The translations under genes were made by a program, and so were the position numbers. Of a stretch of DNA of 64,000 nt, positions 32,695-43,465 are shown in pieces. Within the stretch, counting starts at the first letter, position 1. Each line of letters begins with the position of its first letter. Location of the stretch: positions 57,181,954 through 57,245,953 of the forward strand of contig NC_080695.1 in NCBI RefSeq assembly GCF_030445035.2. Reading direction: 5' to 3'. The stretch is from Dasypus novemcinctus. Its lineage: Eukaryota > Chordata > Mammalia > Cingulata > Dasypodidae. A model generated the notes under the pieces. The model was given only the letters and a program-made list of their open reading frames with translations, was not told where the DNA came from and did no database searches.

Positions 32695-33741
32695 TCCATA
32701 AAATTTTCTTTCTAAAAAATTATTTTTATTTGGATAGGTTTGGGTGGGTGGGATTGAAATAATGGGGGTGGATGCGGCGGCTTGCTCGGTCGGTAGAGGT
32801 GGGGTCTGGCTGCGGACGAGGGGTCGGTCCAGCTCTGGACGAGGGGTCGGTCCCGCTTGGGACGAGGGGTCGGTCCCGCTTGGGACGAGGGGTCGGTCCG
32901 GCAGCAGACGAGGGATCGGTCTCACAAGGGGTTGCGCGGTTCGGCTGACGGGGTCGCCCGGCGAAGCCGGTGACAAAGGGGTCGCCCGGACAAGCAGGCG
33001 ACCAACTGGGGACAAGGGAGGCCAGGCCCTTGTCGGGGGCTCTCAGGACTGGAGGGCGCACGGCAGAAGAACTACCGCGGAGACGAGGTAAACACGCAAG
33101 TCCACTTTACTGAGGGAGAGGCAACAGTTTTATAGGGGCTGGGGAAGGCTGATTGGTCGAAGCCACGCCCTGTTCTGATTGGTTGCCGGCAAAAGGTCAG
33201 TGGGCGGTACTGGACGGGGGAGGGGTGGTGGTTAGGGATTGGCTGTCGCTGTTGCTGGGGGAAGGGGCAGGGTTTAGGGATTGGTGGCTGCTGTTGCTGG
33301 GGTGGAGGGCAGACTTGAGTTTCCCGCCCACGCCTGGCTGTTGCTGCTGTCGGGGGAAGGGAAAAGGGCGGGCTGGATTTTTCTGCCCACACCTGGCTGT
33401 TGCTGCTGTCAGGGGAGGGGAAAAGGGCAGACTGGATTTCTCCACCCACGCCTGGCTGTTGTTGCTGTCAGGGGAGGGGAAAAGGGCAGACTGGAATTTT
33501 CCGCCCTGCGCCTGGCAGGGAGAAAGAAGAAGAAGAGTGCCGCCCCACAGGCATCGTGTGGCGCCATCCGGGAGGAGGGGCGGCCGCGGAAGCATGGCTG
33601 CCGAGAAGGGGAGACCCGAGGGCACTCTGCGCCCATGCCGAGCTCCCTTCAGGGGTGGCGGTGAGTCCGACCAGCCACCCTATTATGGGGGCAGCGGCTT
33701 GGCCTGCCGCGGCCGCTCCCCCGCCAGGCCAGCAAACCACA
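32695..33741 (-). mobile_element. GC-rich LTR-like repeat with two tandem arrays (fossil, class unsure)
   Basis: Read on the minus strand, it has about four 60-bp units (33290-33510), two CCAAT boxes (reverse of gattggt near 33153 and gattggttg near 33177), a TATAAAA box (near 33130) and an AGTAAA motif. A second array of about 21-bp units built on ggacgaggggtcggtcc follows (32815-32910). That order is like U3, R and U5 of a gammaretrovirus-type LTR. No viral genes are seen. Ends are approximate. It could instead be a retroposon that took up an LTR, or an unrelated CpG island. The 235-codon frame across it is a by-product of the array. Confidence 0.45.
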
Positions 33742-35127
33742 CTTCAGCCCGAGGGGTGACCGCAGGTGGATGTAGGAGGCGAAAGGCCGGTGGCATCTGC
33801 ACAGAGGAAAGAGAGGGCCCTGCAGCTGGGAAAGAAAGCAAGAAAGGGAGGTTGGAATAAAGGGACCTGCAGCCCGGCTCCCATCAGAGCCTTAATTTGT
33901 CCCATGAGCAGAAATGATAGTGAGCAATTCTCTCTTGAAATCGTTGTGTTTCAGCTCTGATGTGGAAAAACTGTGCCTAAGAAGTCTGTCCCTGTCATCT
34001 GGGGAACTCCTACCCTTGATATTGACACAAATTGATGTGAAAGGTACTTAGATCGAGTCGATCATTTTCATATTGAAACAAAGTACTGAGGTTCAAGTTT
34101 GATCACCTTTGCTCTTGCTTGAAAGTCTGGGATGCTTCACCATCCTTCTACCTCAGTAGGAATGGTGGACATTACAGAACCCACCTGAAACTTGGCATTT
34201 TGAAATTGTGCCATTTGGAAGAAATATTTAAAGGATTCCTCTAGCTTAAGAACTCTGTTTTTCAAATACTGTATTTTAAGTAACTATTTAATGTACAATC
34301 AATGTGAGGTAATGAAGTAGTCAATTGAATTTATTTAATTCTCCATCATTCAAGCTTTTCGAACAGAAGTACCTTTGTAAGTTTTCTTAAATTACATAAA
34401 GAAGAGCTGTATATTAAATATCTAAAATGATAAAAAACTCAACATTAGAGGTATGCTTATCTAGTGCATATTCAAATATGCAAATTAAGAATTTCCACTT
34501 AAAAGTGAATTAATCAGAGGGACAGTTTTCTTCCTCAATTATACTTTTGAACCTTTGAAACTTGAGTTACTATAGAATGTATGAGTCTATTAAATGAGGA
34601 AAAAACTCATTAATGGAATAACAGTTCAGAGGTGACCTTAGTAGACTATCAGTCTGATCCAATAGGAGAAAGATATCACACTGTAATTTGAACAGGGAAA
34701 GTTTAATATAAAGGATTATTACTTTAACAGATAATTGTCTAGTAAGAAGTAAGAGAACTCGAAAGAATACAGAAACAGCAGATATAAGGAATACCCACTA
34801 CCACTACTCCTAGGACTGCAAAGAACTACCGAAGGGAGAATCTCTTGCCCCCAGGCCTGAGGCCTGGCCTGGGTGGGACAGCCATGCCCTGGCTCACGAA
34901 ATGGCGGAGAAGTCACTGTGTTGCTGTGCCAGCCACCAGTGGAACTGGAACTTGCTGGAAATCTACTCTCCTGGGTAAGCTGTTCATGGGGACTGTCTCA
35001 ATGGAGTGCTGCTGAAAACCACCTGAGGCAGGTGCCAGGGGAATTTGTGGGCCAATGTGTGCTGTAGAAGCTGGGTGCTAGAGAAATCACTTGTAGGACC
35101 CAAGAAGCAAAAGCCTTCTACCTGGAG
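33742..35127. other. no gene or clear repeat seen
   Basis: The first 150 bases are a GC-rich border of the repeat to the left; the rest is AT-rich unique-looking DNA. No exon was recognised. Confidence 0.4.
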
Positions 35128-35545
35128 AGCAGATGTAGCTCAACTGGGTAAGCACCTACTTCCCATGTATGAAGTCCCAGTTTCAATCCCTGGTACCTCC
35201 TAAAAACAAAGAGGGGAATGGGTGTGACTCAAGTGGTTGGGCACCTGCTTCCCACATGGGAGGTCCCAGGTTTGGTCCCCGGTGTCTCCTAAAAGCAAAC
35301 AAACAAACAAACAAACAAAAGACAAGTAAACAAATGAAAAAGCCAACTCAGGGAAGCCCATGTGGCTCAGTGATTACGTGCTGGCTTCCCACATAGGAGG
35401 TCTGGGTTCAATCACCAGCTCCTATACCTCAAAAACAAACAAATGAAAAAACCAACTCTCATTGGGGAGTGGATATAGCTCAGCATTTGAACCCCTGCTT
35501 CCCATGTACAAGTCCTGGGTTCATTCCCCATATCTCCTAAAATCT
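35128..35545 (+). repeat. four tandem DAS-type SINE monomers
   Basis: Four tRNA-like units lie in tandem in one direction: about 35128-35210 ('gcagatgtagctcaactggg'), 35211-35340 ('gggtgtgactcaagtggttg'), 35348-35450 ('gcccatgtggctcagtgatt') and 35464-35545 ('gtggatatagctcagcattt'). Each ends with 'cctcctaaaaa' or similar. Short A-rich linkers, including (aaac)n and 'aaccaactctcattgggg', separate them. The last linker also joins the dimer at 44364, so dimers are probably the mobile unit. Confidence 0.75.
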
Positions 35546-35589
35546 ATTTAATGTTTTTTTTCTAATTCTACCAATGGGGGGGGGGGGAG

Positions 35590-36290
35590 TAGAATTAAGA
35601 TTAACATTTTTAGAGACAACCATTGTTTCAATTTAAATGAATATTTATGGTCTTTTTTCTGCCTATGTATATAATTTTTCCTTTTGAAAAAATATTAGGC
35701 TCATATTGTGCAGGCTGCTTCCTTACCTGTCTGAGTTAACAACCTGTCACCTTTCCATGTCAATATGTCTGCATTTACGTCATTATTTTTAAAGGTTGCA
35801 TCAATCAATTTTATGGAAGCACCATAATTTAACAATTTCCCTATTATACTGTGAGATATATAGGTTTTTAATTTTTACCCATTATAAACAATGCTCCTAT
35901 GGACACCCTTAGAGTTAAATCTTTAACTTAATTGTGTCTTTAGTTTAGATTCCTGGGAACAGAATTATTGGGACAAAAGATAACATATATTTTAAGGATT
36001 TTTTGTTACTAATTGCCAAATTGTCTGTAAAAAATTTCATAACAATTTGCATTTCTACCAGTAATGGATGATAGTATTTCTTTTCTTCTACTTTAATTAC
36101 CACTGAATATTATTATTTAAAAAGAAACTTTGCTAATTTGATATAAAAAATTCTCTCACTTGAATTTTGCATTTCTTTGACTACTAGTAAATGGAATATT
36201 TTTTCATGTTTATTGGTCATTTGCACATATTTTTCTTTCTTATATTGTCAAAGTCCCTTGTTCATTTTTCTTTTGGGGTTCACATCTTTA
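35590..36290 (-). repeat. old L1 segment, antisense
   Basis: Antisense L1 text: 'tgctcctatggacaccctta', 'gattcctgggaacagaatta', 'gccaaattgtctgtaaaaaa' and 'atttgcatttctaccagtaa'. Heavily diverged. A 13-base G run lies just before it (about 35576). Confidence 0.55.
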
Positions 36291-36935
36291 GAGAAGACTG
36301 GATTCTTTCATCATATATAAATAAATCTGAAACGATGGTACAATGCACATTTCCATAGTATTTCACTTTTTTTACAATGCCCCTTAAAATATCCTAATTG
36401 TATTTAGGAGAAAAGTCTTCTAAGTAAACATAAATTAAGTACAATTTAAGTTGTCAATAAAATATTCTTATTTTCATATGACTACATCCAATCTTAGCAT
36501 ATCTGCTTCAGATTTTCCAAGACTCCACTTCCAGCTCTGCTCCCCTAATCATTAGATGCTGGTGGAATCTGCATTGCCAGAACCGATCAAACAACAGTGA
36601 AAGGTCTTTGAATACCAGAAAAACTGCTAACAGGAGGGACTTCTGCAAGGTCTTAACAATGAGTAATAAGTTGTTGGTGATAGTGGTTGATTTTATTTAA
36701 ATTTCTTCTATTTCCAGCAAATTGTCACTAAATAAATAGCATCAATGCATTAGGGCAGCAACAACAAATTTACAGCCTAGGGAATGGATTTGTTCATCAC
36801 TTACTCTATTCTTTTATCCTGTTTTATTTTCCCTATGGTACTTACAACTAATTGAGATTATGTTATATTATATAGCTATTTGTTATCGCTCCCTTCCAAT
36901 AGAATATAAAAATCCACAAAGGCAGTTTTGCTTGT
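36291..36935. other. no gene or clear repeat seen
   Basis: AT-rich, no recognised feature. Confidence 0.4.
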
Positions 36936-37028
36936 TTTTGTTTTTTTTAGGAGGTACCAGGGATTGAACCCAGGACCTCATACATGGGAAGCAGGGGTTC
37001 AACCACTGAACTACATCCACTCTCCACA
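36936..37028 (-). repeat. short DAS-type SINE monomer
   Basis: Antisense monomer ('ggaggtaccagggattgaac', 'agcaggggttcaaccactga', 'actacatccactctcc') with a T-rich tail. It is adjacent to the long SINE at 37039. Confidence 0.7.
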
Positions 37029-37038
37029 TAGACAGTCT

Positions 37039-37390
37039 GTGTCTATTTGCTGTGTGTTCTTCTGTGACCACTTCTATTCTTATCAGCGGCACTGGGAATC
37101 TGTTTCTTTTTGTTGCGTCATCTTGCTGGGTCAGCTCTCCATGTGTGCGGCGCCATTCTTGGGCAGGCTGCACTTTCTTTCGCACTGGGCGGCTCTCCTT
37201 ATGGGGCGCACTCCTTGTGTGCGGGGCTCCCCTACATGGGGCACACCCCTGCGTGGCAGGGCACTCCTTGCGCGCATCAGCACTGCGCATGGACCAGCTC
37301 CACACGGGTCAAGGAGGCCCAGGGTTTGAACCTGGACCTCCCATGTGGTAGGCGGATGCCCTATCCATTGGGCCAAGTCTGCTTCCCCAG
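37039..37390 (-). repeat. DAS-type SINE lacking its tail
   Basis: Antisense SINE that starts directly with 'gtgtctatttgctgtgtg', with no A/T-rich tail. It is flanked by perfect agacagtct repeats at 37030-37038 and 37391-37399. Body and tRNA head are complete. A missing 3' tail is unusual for an L1-mobilised SINE. Confidence 0.8.
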
Positions 37391-37424
37391 AGACAGTCTT
37401 AATCTCTTTAATTAAAACAAAAAA

Positions 37425-38080
37425 ATTTGTATTGTGGTAGACTATACGTAACATGAAAATAATTTTAACCATTTTTAAGTGTACAATTTTGTGACACTAA
37501 GTACATTGATAATAGAATGTAACTTTTGCCCCTATTTCTAGAACATTTTCATCATCCCAAACAAAACCTCGTATCCATTAAGCAGAAACTCTTCAGTATC
37601 CCCTCCCTCCCAACCTCTGTTAACTTTTTTTCCCACTTTTTTTATTTTTCAGAAGATTCTTCAATTACATGAAAGTCACAGAGAATATATAGGGGATTCC
37701 CATATGCCCTGCTCCCCACACCTCCCACATTTTCCCACATTAGCAACATCTTTCATCAGTGTGGTACATTCATTGCAATTGATAAACACACTTTGGAGCA
37801 TTGCCACTAAGCATAAATTATAGTTTACATTGTACTTACACTCTCTCACATTCAACTCTGTAGGTTATGGCTGGATATATAATGGCCTGTATCTGTCATT
37901 GTAATGTCATTCAGGATGATTTTCTGTTAACTCTTATTCTGCTTTCTGTCTCTATGAATTTGCTTATTCAAAGTATTTCATAAAGAGAAATCATACTTAG
38001 GTGTGTCCTTTGTGTCTCTCATTTCACTCAACATGATGTCTTCAAGCTTCATCCATGTTGTAGGGACTTAGTCTCTTTTA
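37425..38080 (-). repeat. old L1 3' tail, antisense, split
   Basis: Left part 37425-37616 ('aaccatttttaagtgtacaa', 'gtatccattaagcagaaact') and right part 37933-38080 ('tgctttctgtctctatgaat', 'cttcatccatgttgtaggga') continue one old L1. A different L1 tail lies between them. Confidence 0.6.
37626..37923 (-). repeat. xenarthran-type L1 3' tail nested in an older L1
   Basis: 'tataggggattcccatatgc', 'gtggtacattcattgcaatt' and 'taatggcctgtatctgtcat' identify the family. Perfect ctgttaact duplications at 37617 and 37924 show it inserted into the older L1. Confidence 0.7.
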
Positions 38081-38084
38081 GTCA

Positions 38085-38158
38085 TTGTTGTATCCCCAAT
38101 TCCTATAACATTGCCTGGAGTATAGTAAACCCTCAATAAATATTTGTTGAATCCATGT
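38085..38158 (+). repeat. L2/MIR-type 3' end
   Basis: 'tgtatccccaattcctataa', 'gcctggagtatagtaaac' and 'caataaatatttgttgaat' are the L2 3' terminus in sense. Confidence 0.6.
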
Positions 38159-38344
38159 ATTCAATAATTATTCAGTGATACCTTCCCCCGCCCTACTGCA
38201 TCATAGGCATTGGACTGGCAAGACTTGGGATGTAAATTGCCACTTGTCACATGTAATTTTTTTAAAATGTCACATTCATTAAAACCAGATTGAAAACAAT
38301 GGAAAGGTTTGGAAATATGATATGCACTTATGCCAGAATGTAGA

Positions 38345-38574
38345 ATCATTCATTCATTTCTTTTTTCCCCAAGTATTTTTTGAATGCCTACCTGCTAGTC
38401 ATTGGGGACACAAAAATATTAAGGCCATACTCTGTCCCTGCTGAAATGGCATTTACAGGCTATCAAGGGAGTGAGACACTAAACAACTAATTAGTAACAA
38501 TCATGCTATGAACATTGAATAAGTATAGGTAACTAAGAGTACTTATGACATTTCCTTGAGGAAATGATACTTAA
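38345..38574 (-). repeat. L2 LINE fragment, first part
   Basis: Antisense L2: 'tgaatgcctacctgctagtc', 'attggggacacaaaaatatt', 'gtgagacactaaacaactaa'. It appears to resume at 39555 after the nested LTR pair. Confidence 0.55.
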
Positions 38575-39548
38575 ACTTCTCTTTATTGGCTTGCAAGCTT
38601 ATAGTTCTGAGGCCATGAAAACATCCAAATCAAGGCATCAGGCGACACACTCTCCCCGAAGACTGGCTGCCAGCAATCATGGATTTCTCTGGCAAACGGG
38701 GAGGCACACGGTGGCGTCTCCCTTTTCCTCCAGGTCTCATTGCTTTTAGCTTTCTGGTTTCCGTGGCTTCCACTCACAGCTTCTGTGGGTTTCCCTCTGA
38801 GCTCCTCTGTCTCTGTGTGTCTCCGTATTCATCCCATTTATTAAGGATTCCAGTGTGGCAGTTTGAAGATTTTGTGGCTCCCAGAAAACCTGTTCTTAAA
38901 GCTATTCCATTCCTGTGCATGTAAACCTATTGTAGGTGGGATCTTTTGGTTGAATTGCTTCAGTTAAGGGCCTTTGATTAGACTGTATGACACAGCATGG
39001 GTCTTAATCCTCTTACTGGAGTCCTTCATAAATGGAGGAATAAAAAACTACAGACATGGAAAAAAGCTGCAGGGGCAGAGCGATGAGATGAAGGTGAGGT
39101 CAGCCAGCCCAGGAGAGAGAAGAGCCACAGATGGAGCAGCCTGAAGCTGAAAACAATGAGGCCGAGAGGAGAAGACAGAGACTGAGACCAGCAGACACTA
39201 CCATCATGCCCTGCCACATGGGAGGAATCCAGGACAACCAGCAGCCAGTCCTCAGGGAGGAAAGGATCTCCTGATGATGTCTTGATTTGGATACTTTCAC
39301 AGCCCATTGTAAAAGCAAGCCCATTTCTGGTATACTGCTCCCAGCAGCTTTTAACAAATTAAAAATCCAGAAAGAGATTAAGACCTACCCTGAGTTACAC
39401 CTTACTGAAGTAATCTAATAAAAAAGCCCTTTACTGAACTGACCTAATCAAAAGGTCCCGCCTACAACAGGTTCACACACTCAGGAATGGATTAGCTCTA
39501 AGGACATGATTTTTCTGGGGTCCATAAAAGTCTCAAACTACCAAAACA
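38575..39548 (-). mobile_element. MaLR/ERVL-like LTR fossil, host of another LTR
   Basis: Left part 38575-38853 ('aagcttatagttctgaggcc', 'ccatttattaaggattccag') and right part 39371-39548 ('gacctaatcaaaaggtcccg', 'gaatggattagctctaagga') are one antisense LTR. A sense LTR of the same broad family sits between them. Older of the pair. Confidence 0.65.
38854..39365 (+). mobile_element. MaLR/ERVL-like solo LTR nested in its relative
   Basis: Starts tgtggcagtttgaag and ends near 'gcttttaacaaattaaa'. The 5-bp duplication tccag brackets it (38849 and 39366). It is closely related to the LTR at 5850-6383 ('cctgtgcatgtaaacctatt', 'gatgatgtcttgatttgg'). Younger than its host LTR. Confidence 0.75.
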
Positions 39549-39554
39549 AGATAA

Positions 39555-39900
39555 AAGGGAAGGAAAGAAAGAACCGTCCAGTCAAAGAAAACAATGTGTC
39601 AGGAGGGAGCTCGCTGCATTGGAAGAACAAGGGGAAAATGCTAGTCAAGACTGAAGAACAGGCAGGGGCCATGTCACACTTGAGAGTCATGCGAAGGACT
39701 TCATGCTTTATGAACAGCTGACGGGTCATGAGCAGAGGATATGATTTCTACATGTAAAAGAGCCCTCTGGTTGTTACGTTAATAATGGTTTGGCTATCGG
39801 GACGTTTTGGTATGGCAGTAACCCAGGCAAAGGCAACAGAAATAGAAACGCGGAGAGCTTTAGGAGGTATTTAGGAGGTAGGAGTGGCAAGCCTGGTTGA
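39555..39900 (-). repeat. L2 LINE fragment, second part
   Basis: Antisense L2-like text: 'ggcaggggccatgtcacac', 'gaaggacttcatgctttatg', 'gggtcatgagcagaggatat' and 'aagagccctctggttgttac'. Its order fits the L2 at 38345. Confidence 0.5.
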
Positions 39901-40196
39901 AGAGGGTAGAAAAAGAGGAAGTGTGTGAGGGAAGAAAACACCAGGGATCTTGGCTTGGAAAACTGCATGTTTGATGGTACCCTTTAGTGGGATGAGAAAT
40001 TCTGGAGGAATCCTGGGGTTCTGGTGGGAAAGGCTGTGATAAATACAATCACCACACCTATATAAATCTACATAAACTCAACAGAAGTTTCAGAAGCAAA
40101 GATTACCCTTACTACATGTAATGGCCTCTGATTTTTTAAAATCAACTTTATTGAGGTCTGTCTTTCATATAATAAAATACACCTATTGCAGTTTGA

Positions 40197-40825
40197 GATT
40201 ATTTAAGAATTCCAAAAAGAGAGATTATGTTTGTAAACTGGTCTGTTCCTCTGGGAGTGATACCCTTTGATTGTATTCAGCTGAGATGTCTTTGATTAAA
40301 TTAAGTGTAGGGCTTTATTCCACCACATCAGTAGGGTATAACTCAGGTTAAGTCCTTACCCCCTTGGTGGGCTGATATAAATGGACACTCACTCAAGAAG
40401 ACACAGAAGAAGGCACAGGAAGAAAGAAAGCTCCATAGACACGGCAGAGGAGAGAACTCTGATCCTGTGGCCCTGGGAAGAGAGACAAGCCATTTATTTG
40501 CCTGATATTCTGCAGCTGAAGTGAACAGAGCAGCTGAGCTCAGGAGACCCAGAAAGAAACAAACCCTATGCCAGCCTACAGCTGAGGTCAGAAGAAGCTG
40601 GGCCCATGGAGCCCTAGGAGGAAGAAGGAGAGAGAGACCAGGCCCGCCATCTTACTTCAACATGTCGCAACTGACTTGGGTGAGAAATTACCGCTTGTGA
40701 TACCTTGAGTTGGACTCTTCAGGACCTTGGTACTGTAAGCTTTTACCCCAAATAAATATGCTTTATAAAAGCCAACAGATTTCTGGTACTTTGCTTCAGA
40801 ACCCCTTTGGATGACTAATACAATA
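40197..40825 (+). mobile_element. MaLR/ERVL-like solo LTR fossil
   Basis: Starts tgcagtttgagattattt. It contains 'cctttgattgtattcagct', 'gctgatataaatggacact' and 'taccccaaataaatatgctt'. The 5-bp duplication cctat is at 40192 and 40826. No internal region. Confidence 0.75.
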
Positions 40826-41253
40826 CCTATTTTGCATGTACAGTTCAATGACATTGACAAATGTTCATACCTGTGTAACTACCACCACAATGAAGATAGA
40901 AACCATTTCTGTTCCCACCCAAAGTTCCCTAAAACATACCTTTGCAATCAATCCCCAACCTCAACCCTGGCCTCAGGAAACCACTAATCTGCTTTCTGTT
41001 TTTATAGATTAGTTTGATTTTTCTATAATTTCATATAAATGGAATAATACATAGAATATACGTACTCATGTGTCTGGTTTCTTTTATTCAGTGTAACGCT
41101 TTTGAGATTCATCCATACCAAACCTATGGGCCAAATCCAAGCCCGCTGCCTGTTAATATATGGCCCAAGAGCTAAAAATGGTTTTACATTGTTAAATGGC
41201 TTGGGAAAAAAACAATAGAAGAATAATATTTGTGAATTGTTAAAATTAAATGA

Positions 41254-41715
41254 GGGAAGCGGATGTGACTCATCCAACTGGGCTCCTGCCTACCACATGG
41301 GAGGTCAATGGTTTGGCTTGCAGTGCCTCCTAAAGAAGACAGAGAGCTGGACGACAGGCAGGCACAGCAAGTTGACCAACAAGAGACACAAGAAGAAAAA
41401 AACATAATGAAAGATACACAAAGCAGGAAGCAGAGGTTCCCCAGTGTCTCCTAAAGAAGACAGCGAGCTGATGGGCAGGTGCAGTGAGCTGATGCAGAAA
41501 GATGATGCAACAGAAACACAGGGAGAAAGAATACAATGAGAGACGCAACAAAGCAGGGAGAGGAGGTGGCTCAAGCAATTAGGCACCTCCCTCCCACATC
41601 AGAGGTCTCAGGTTCAGCTCCCTGTGCCTCTTGAAAGAAATGAGGAAGATGAACAGACACGGCAAATGCAAACAACAAGGGCATGGGGAGAAATAAATAA
41701 AAATAAATCTTTTAA
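41254..41715 (+). repeat. DAS-related SINE, two-headed variant
   Basis: The flanks aaaattaaatga (41242) and aaaattatatga (41716) bracket it. It has two tRNA-like heads (near 41254 'gcggatgtgactcatccaac' and near 41562 'ggaggtggctcaagcaatta') with 'cctcctaaagaagaca' blocks. The tail ends 'aaataaataaaaataaat'. A reverse copy of the same variant is at 47417-47893. Confidence 0.75.
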
Positions 41716-41803
41716 AAAATTATATGAAATTCAAAGTTTAATGTCCATAAAGTTTTACTGAAATACAGCCACACTCATTCAGTAATGTATTGGTTATGGC
41801 TGC

Positions 41804-42327
41804 TCTATAGTCAGCCAAATAGGTGCTGATACAATGTACCAGAAATCTGTTGGCTTTTATAAAGGGTGTTTATCAGGGGTAAAAACTTACAGTTACAAGG
41901 CCCTAAAGAATCCAAATCAAGTTTGGTTTCTCACCAAAGTCAGTTGCCATGTTTTGAAGCAAGATGATTGCTAATTTCAGCGAGGGTTCAGCTTTCCTCT
42001 CTTTCAGCTATAGACTGGCAAAGGGCCTTTCTTCCTGGGGCTGCAGAATCAAAGTTTTCTCCACTTCCATATCACCACAAAGTTCTGTCTTCTAGTGTAT
42101 ATTCTGTGTCTTCTTGAGTGAATGCCTGTTTATATCAGTGGGGACTTAACCTGAGTTACACCCTACCGATGTGATCCAGTCAAAGCCCTACTCTTAACAT
42201 AATTTAACCAAAGACATTTCAGCTCATGGAATACAATCAAAGGGGATCACACCCAGAGGAACAGACCAGTTTACAAAAATAATCCTTTTTTTTTTTTGAG
42301 ATTCATAATTACTATCAAACTGCTACA
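41804..42327 (-). mobile_element. MaLR/ERVL-like solo LTR fossil
   Basis: Antisense LTR ending ctgctaca on the plus strand, with gctgc duplications at 41799 and 42328. Landmarks are 'cttttataaagggtgtttat' and 'gttacaccctaccgatgtga'. Closely related to 7584-8077. Confidence 0.8.
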
Positions 42328-42411
42328 GCTGCTGTTATACTATAACAACAGAGTTGAATAGTGTGACAGAGAGTGTATGGCCCACAAAGCCTAAAATATT
42401 TACTACCTGGT

Positions 42412-43095
42412 TGTGATGGTTTTAATTTGGTGAATCCCCAAAAAAGATGTTTTTGAACTCCTGTCAGTGTAAGACTATTTGATTGCGTTAGATTCTGTTA
42501 AGGGACCTTAATTAGATCACTTGATTATATTGCTTTTGATTGGACTATATCCATGAGGTGTGACTCAGGTTGGGTCTCCACCCTACTCCCAGAAGTTTGT
42601 ATAAATGGAGACACTAAGAGGAGACACAGAGAAAAAAGAAGTCACCATTTTTGACCTTGCCACTTGAGAGAAGACTCAAGGATCCCTAGCAGCCAAAGCT
42701 GAAGCAAGAGGCTGGGCCCTCAGAGCAGCTCAAGGCTGAAAATGGGAGCCATATGCCTCATCTCCCACCGCTGGACTTGGGGAGAAGCCAGAGCAGCCAA
42801 GGCTGAGAGAGGAGGCTGGGAAGAGACAAGCCGTATGCCTGATGCGCACAGGTGAGCTCCAGGAGGCAGTGAGCCTCAATAGAAGGCAGAGATCACCCGG
42901 CATCCTGCCTCGCCACATGGCAGGATGTCAGGATCACCAGCAGCTGACTTCAGTGAGAAAACATCTCTGATGGTGCCTTGATTTGGACATTTCACAGCCT
43001 TGGAACTATAAGATTTTCCCCTAAAAAAATTTCCATTATTAAAATCAACACATTTCTGGTACTTTATATCTGCATCGCTGAGGCACACTAAAACA
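42412..43095 (+). mobile_element. MaLR/ERVL-like solo LTR fossil with clean ends
   Basis: Starts tgtgatggttttaatt and ends gcacactaaaaca, with a perfect 5-bp duplication ctggt (42407 and 43096). TG...CA ends and a 5-bp duplication are the clearest proof in this window that the family consists of LTRs. 'gatggtgccttgatttggac' and 'ttggaactataagattttcc' are shared with the other copies. Confidence 0.85.
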
Positions 43096-43465
43096 CTGGT
43101 TCTTTGCAGATAAAGTTTGGCAATGTCTGATTTATGATGTTCCTTGTATCAGTCATTTGTTCCTTTTTATTGCTATATTGTAGTTCATTCCATTGTATAG
43201 ACAGACCACATTTTTAAAAATCCATACACCTGTTGATGGATATTTAGGTTGTTTCCTAGTATCTTTTCTCCATGTGATGTGCTGATGTTTTCTATTCTAT
43301 TCCATTTTACTTTTTGAAAATTGCTAATCATAAGCCATTAAACTGATTTTATGACCCATTAATGAGGCAGCTCTGAGTTTGAGAAACACTGGTATAGATG
43401 TTAACTGAAATAACGGAGGATGAGAATGTGTAGAGTAAGAGCAGAAAAGGCTTCAGGTCTTACTC

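Larger units (their letters stand above)
41110..43128 (+). mobile_element. hAT-like non-autonomous DNA transposon, split three times
   Basis: Left end 41110-41253 ('aaacctatgggccaaatcc', 'tatggcccaagagctaaaaa'), middle 41716-41803 ('aagttttactgaaatacagc', 'cagccacactcattcagta') and right end 42328-42411 plus about 43096-43128 ('tagtgtgacagagagtgta', 'gcagataaagtttggca') follow one known mammalian hAT-Charlie-like layout. It has no coding region. A SINE and two LTRs inserted later. Confidence 0.55.
40130..43270 (-). repeat. old L1 3' segment, host of a large nest
   Basis: Three pieces of one antisense L1 remain: 40130-40196 ('actttattgaggtctgtctt'), 40826-41109 ('gttcaatgacattgacaaat', 'gagattcatccata') and about 43130-43270 ('ttattgctatattgtagttc', 'cacctgttgatggatattta'). 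An LTR and a hAT-like element with its own insertions fill the gaps. It is the oldest layer of this nest. Confidence 0.6.

Noticed and set aside
32815-32910. CRISPR-like direct repeats
   Set aside because: The units adjoin without unique spacers and the genome is mammalian. It is a minisatellite.
33153-33860. 235-codon plus-strand open frame
   Set aside because: It runs through the 60-bp tandem units, so the peptide repeats with them. GC-rich DNA has few stops, and overlapping frames on both strands are equally long.
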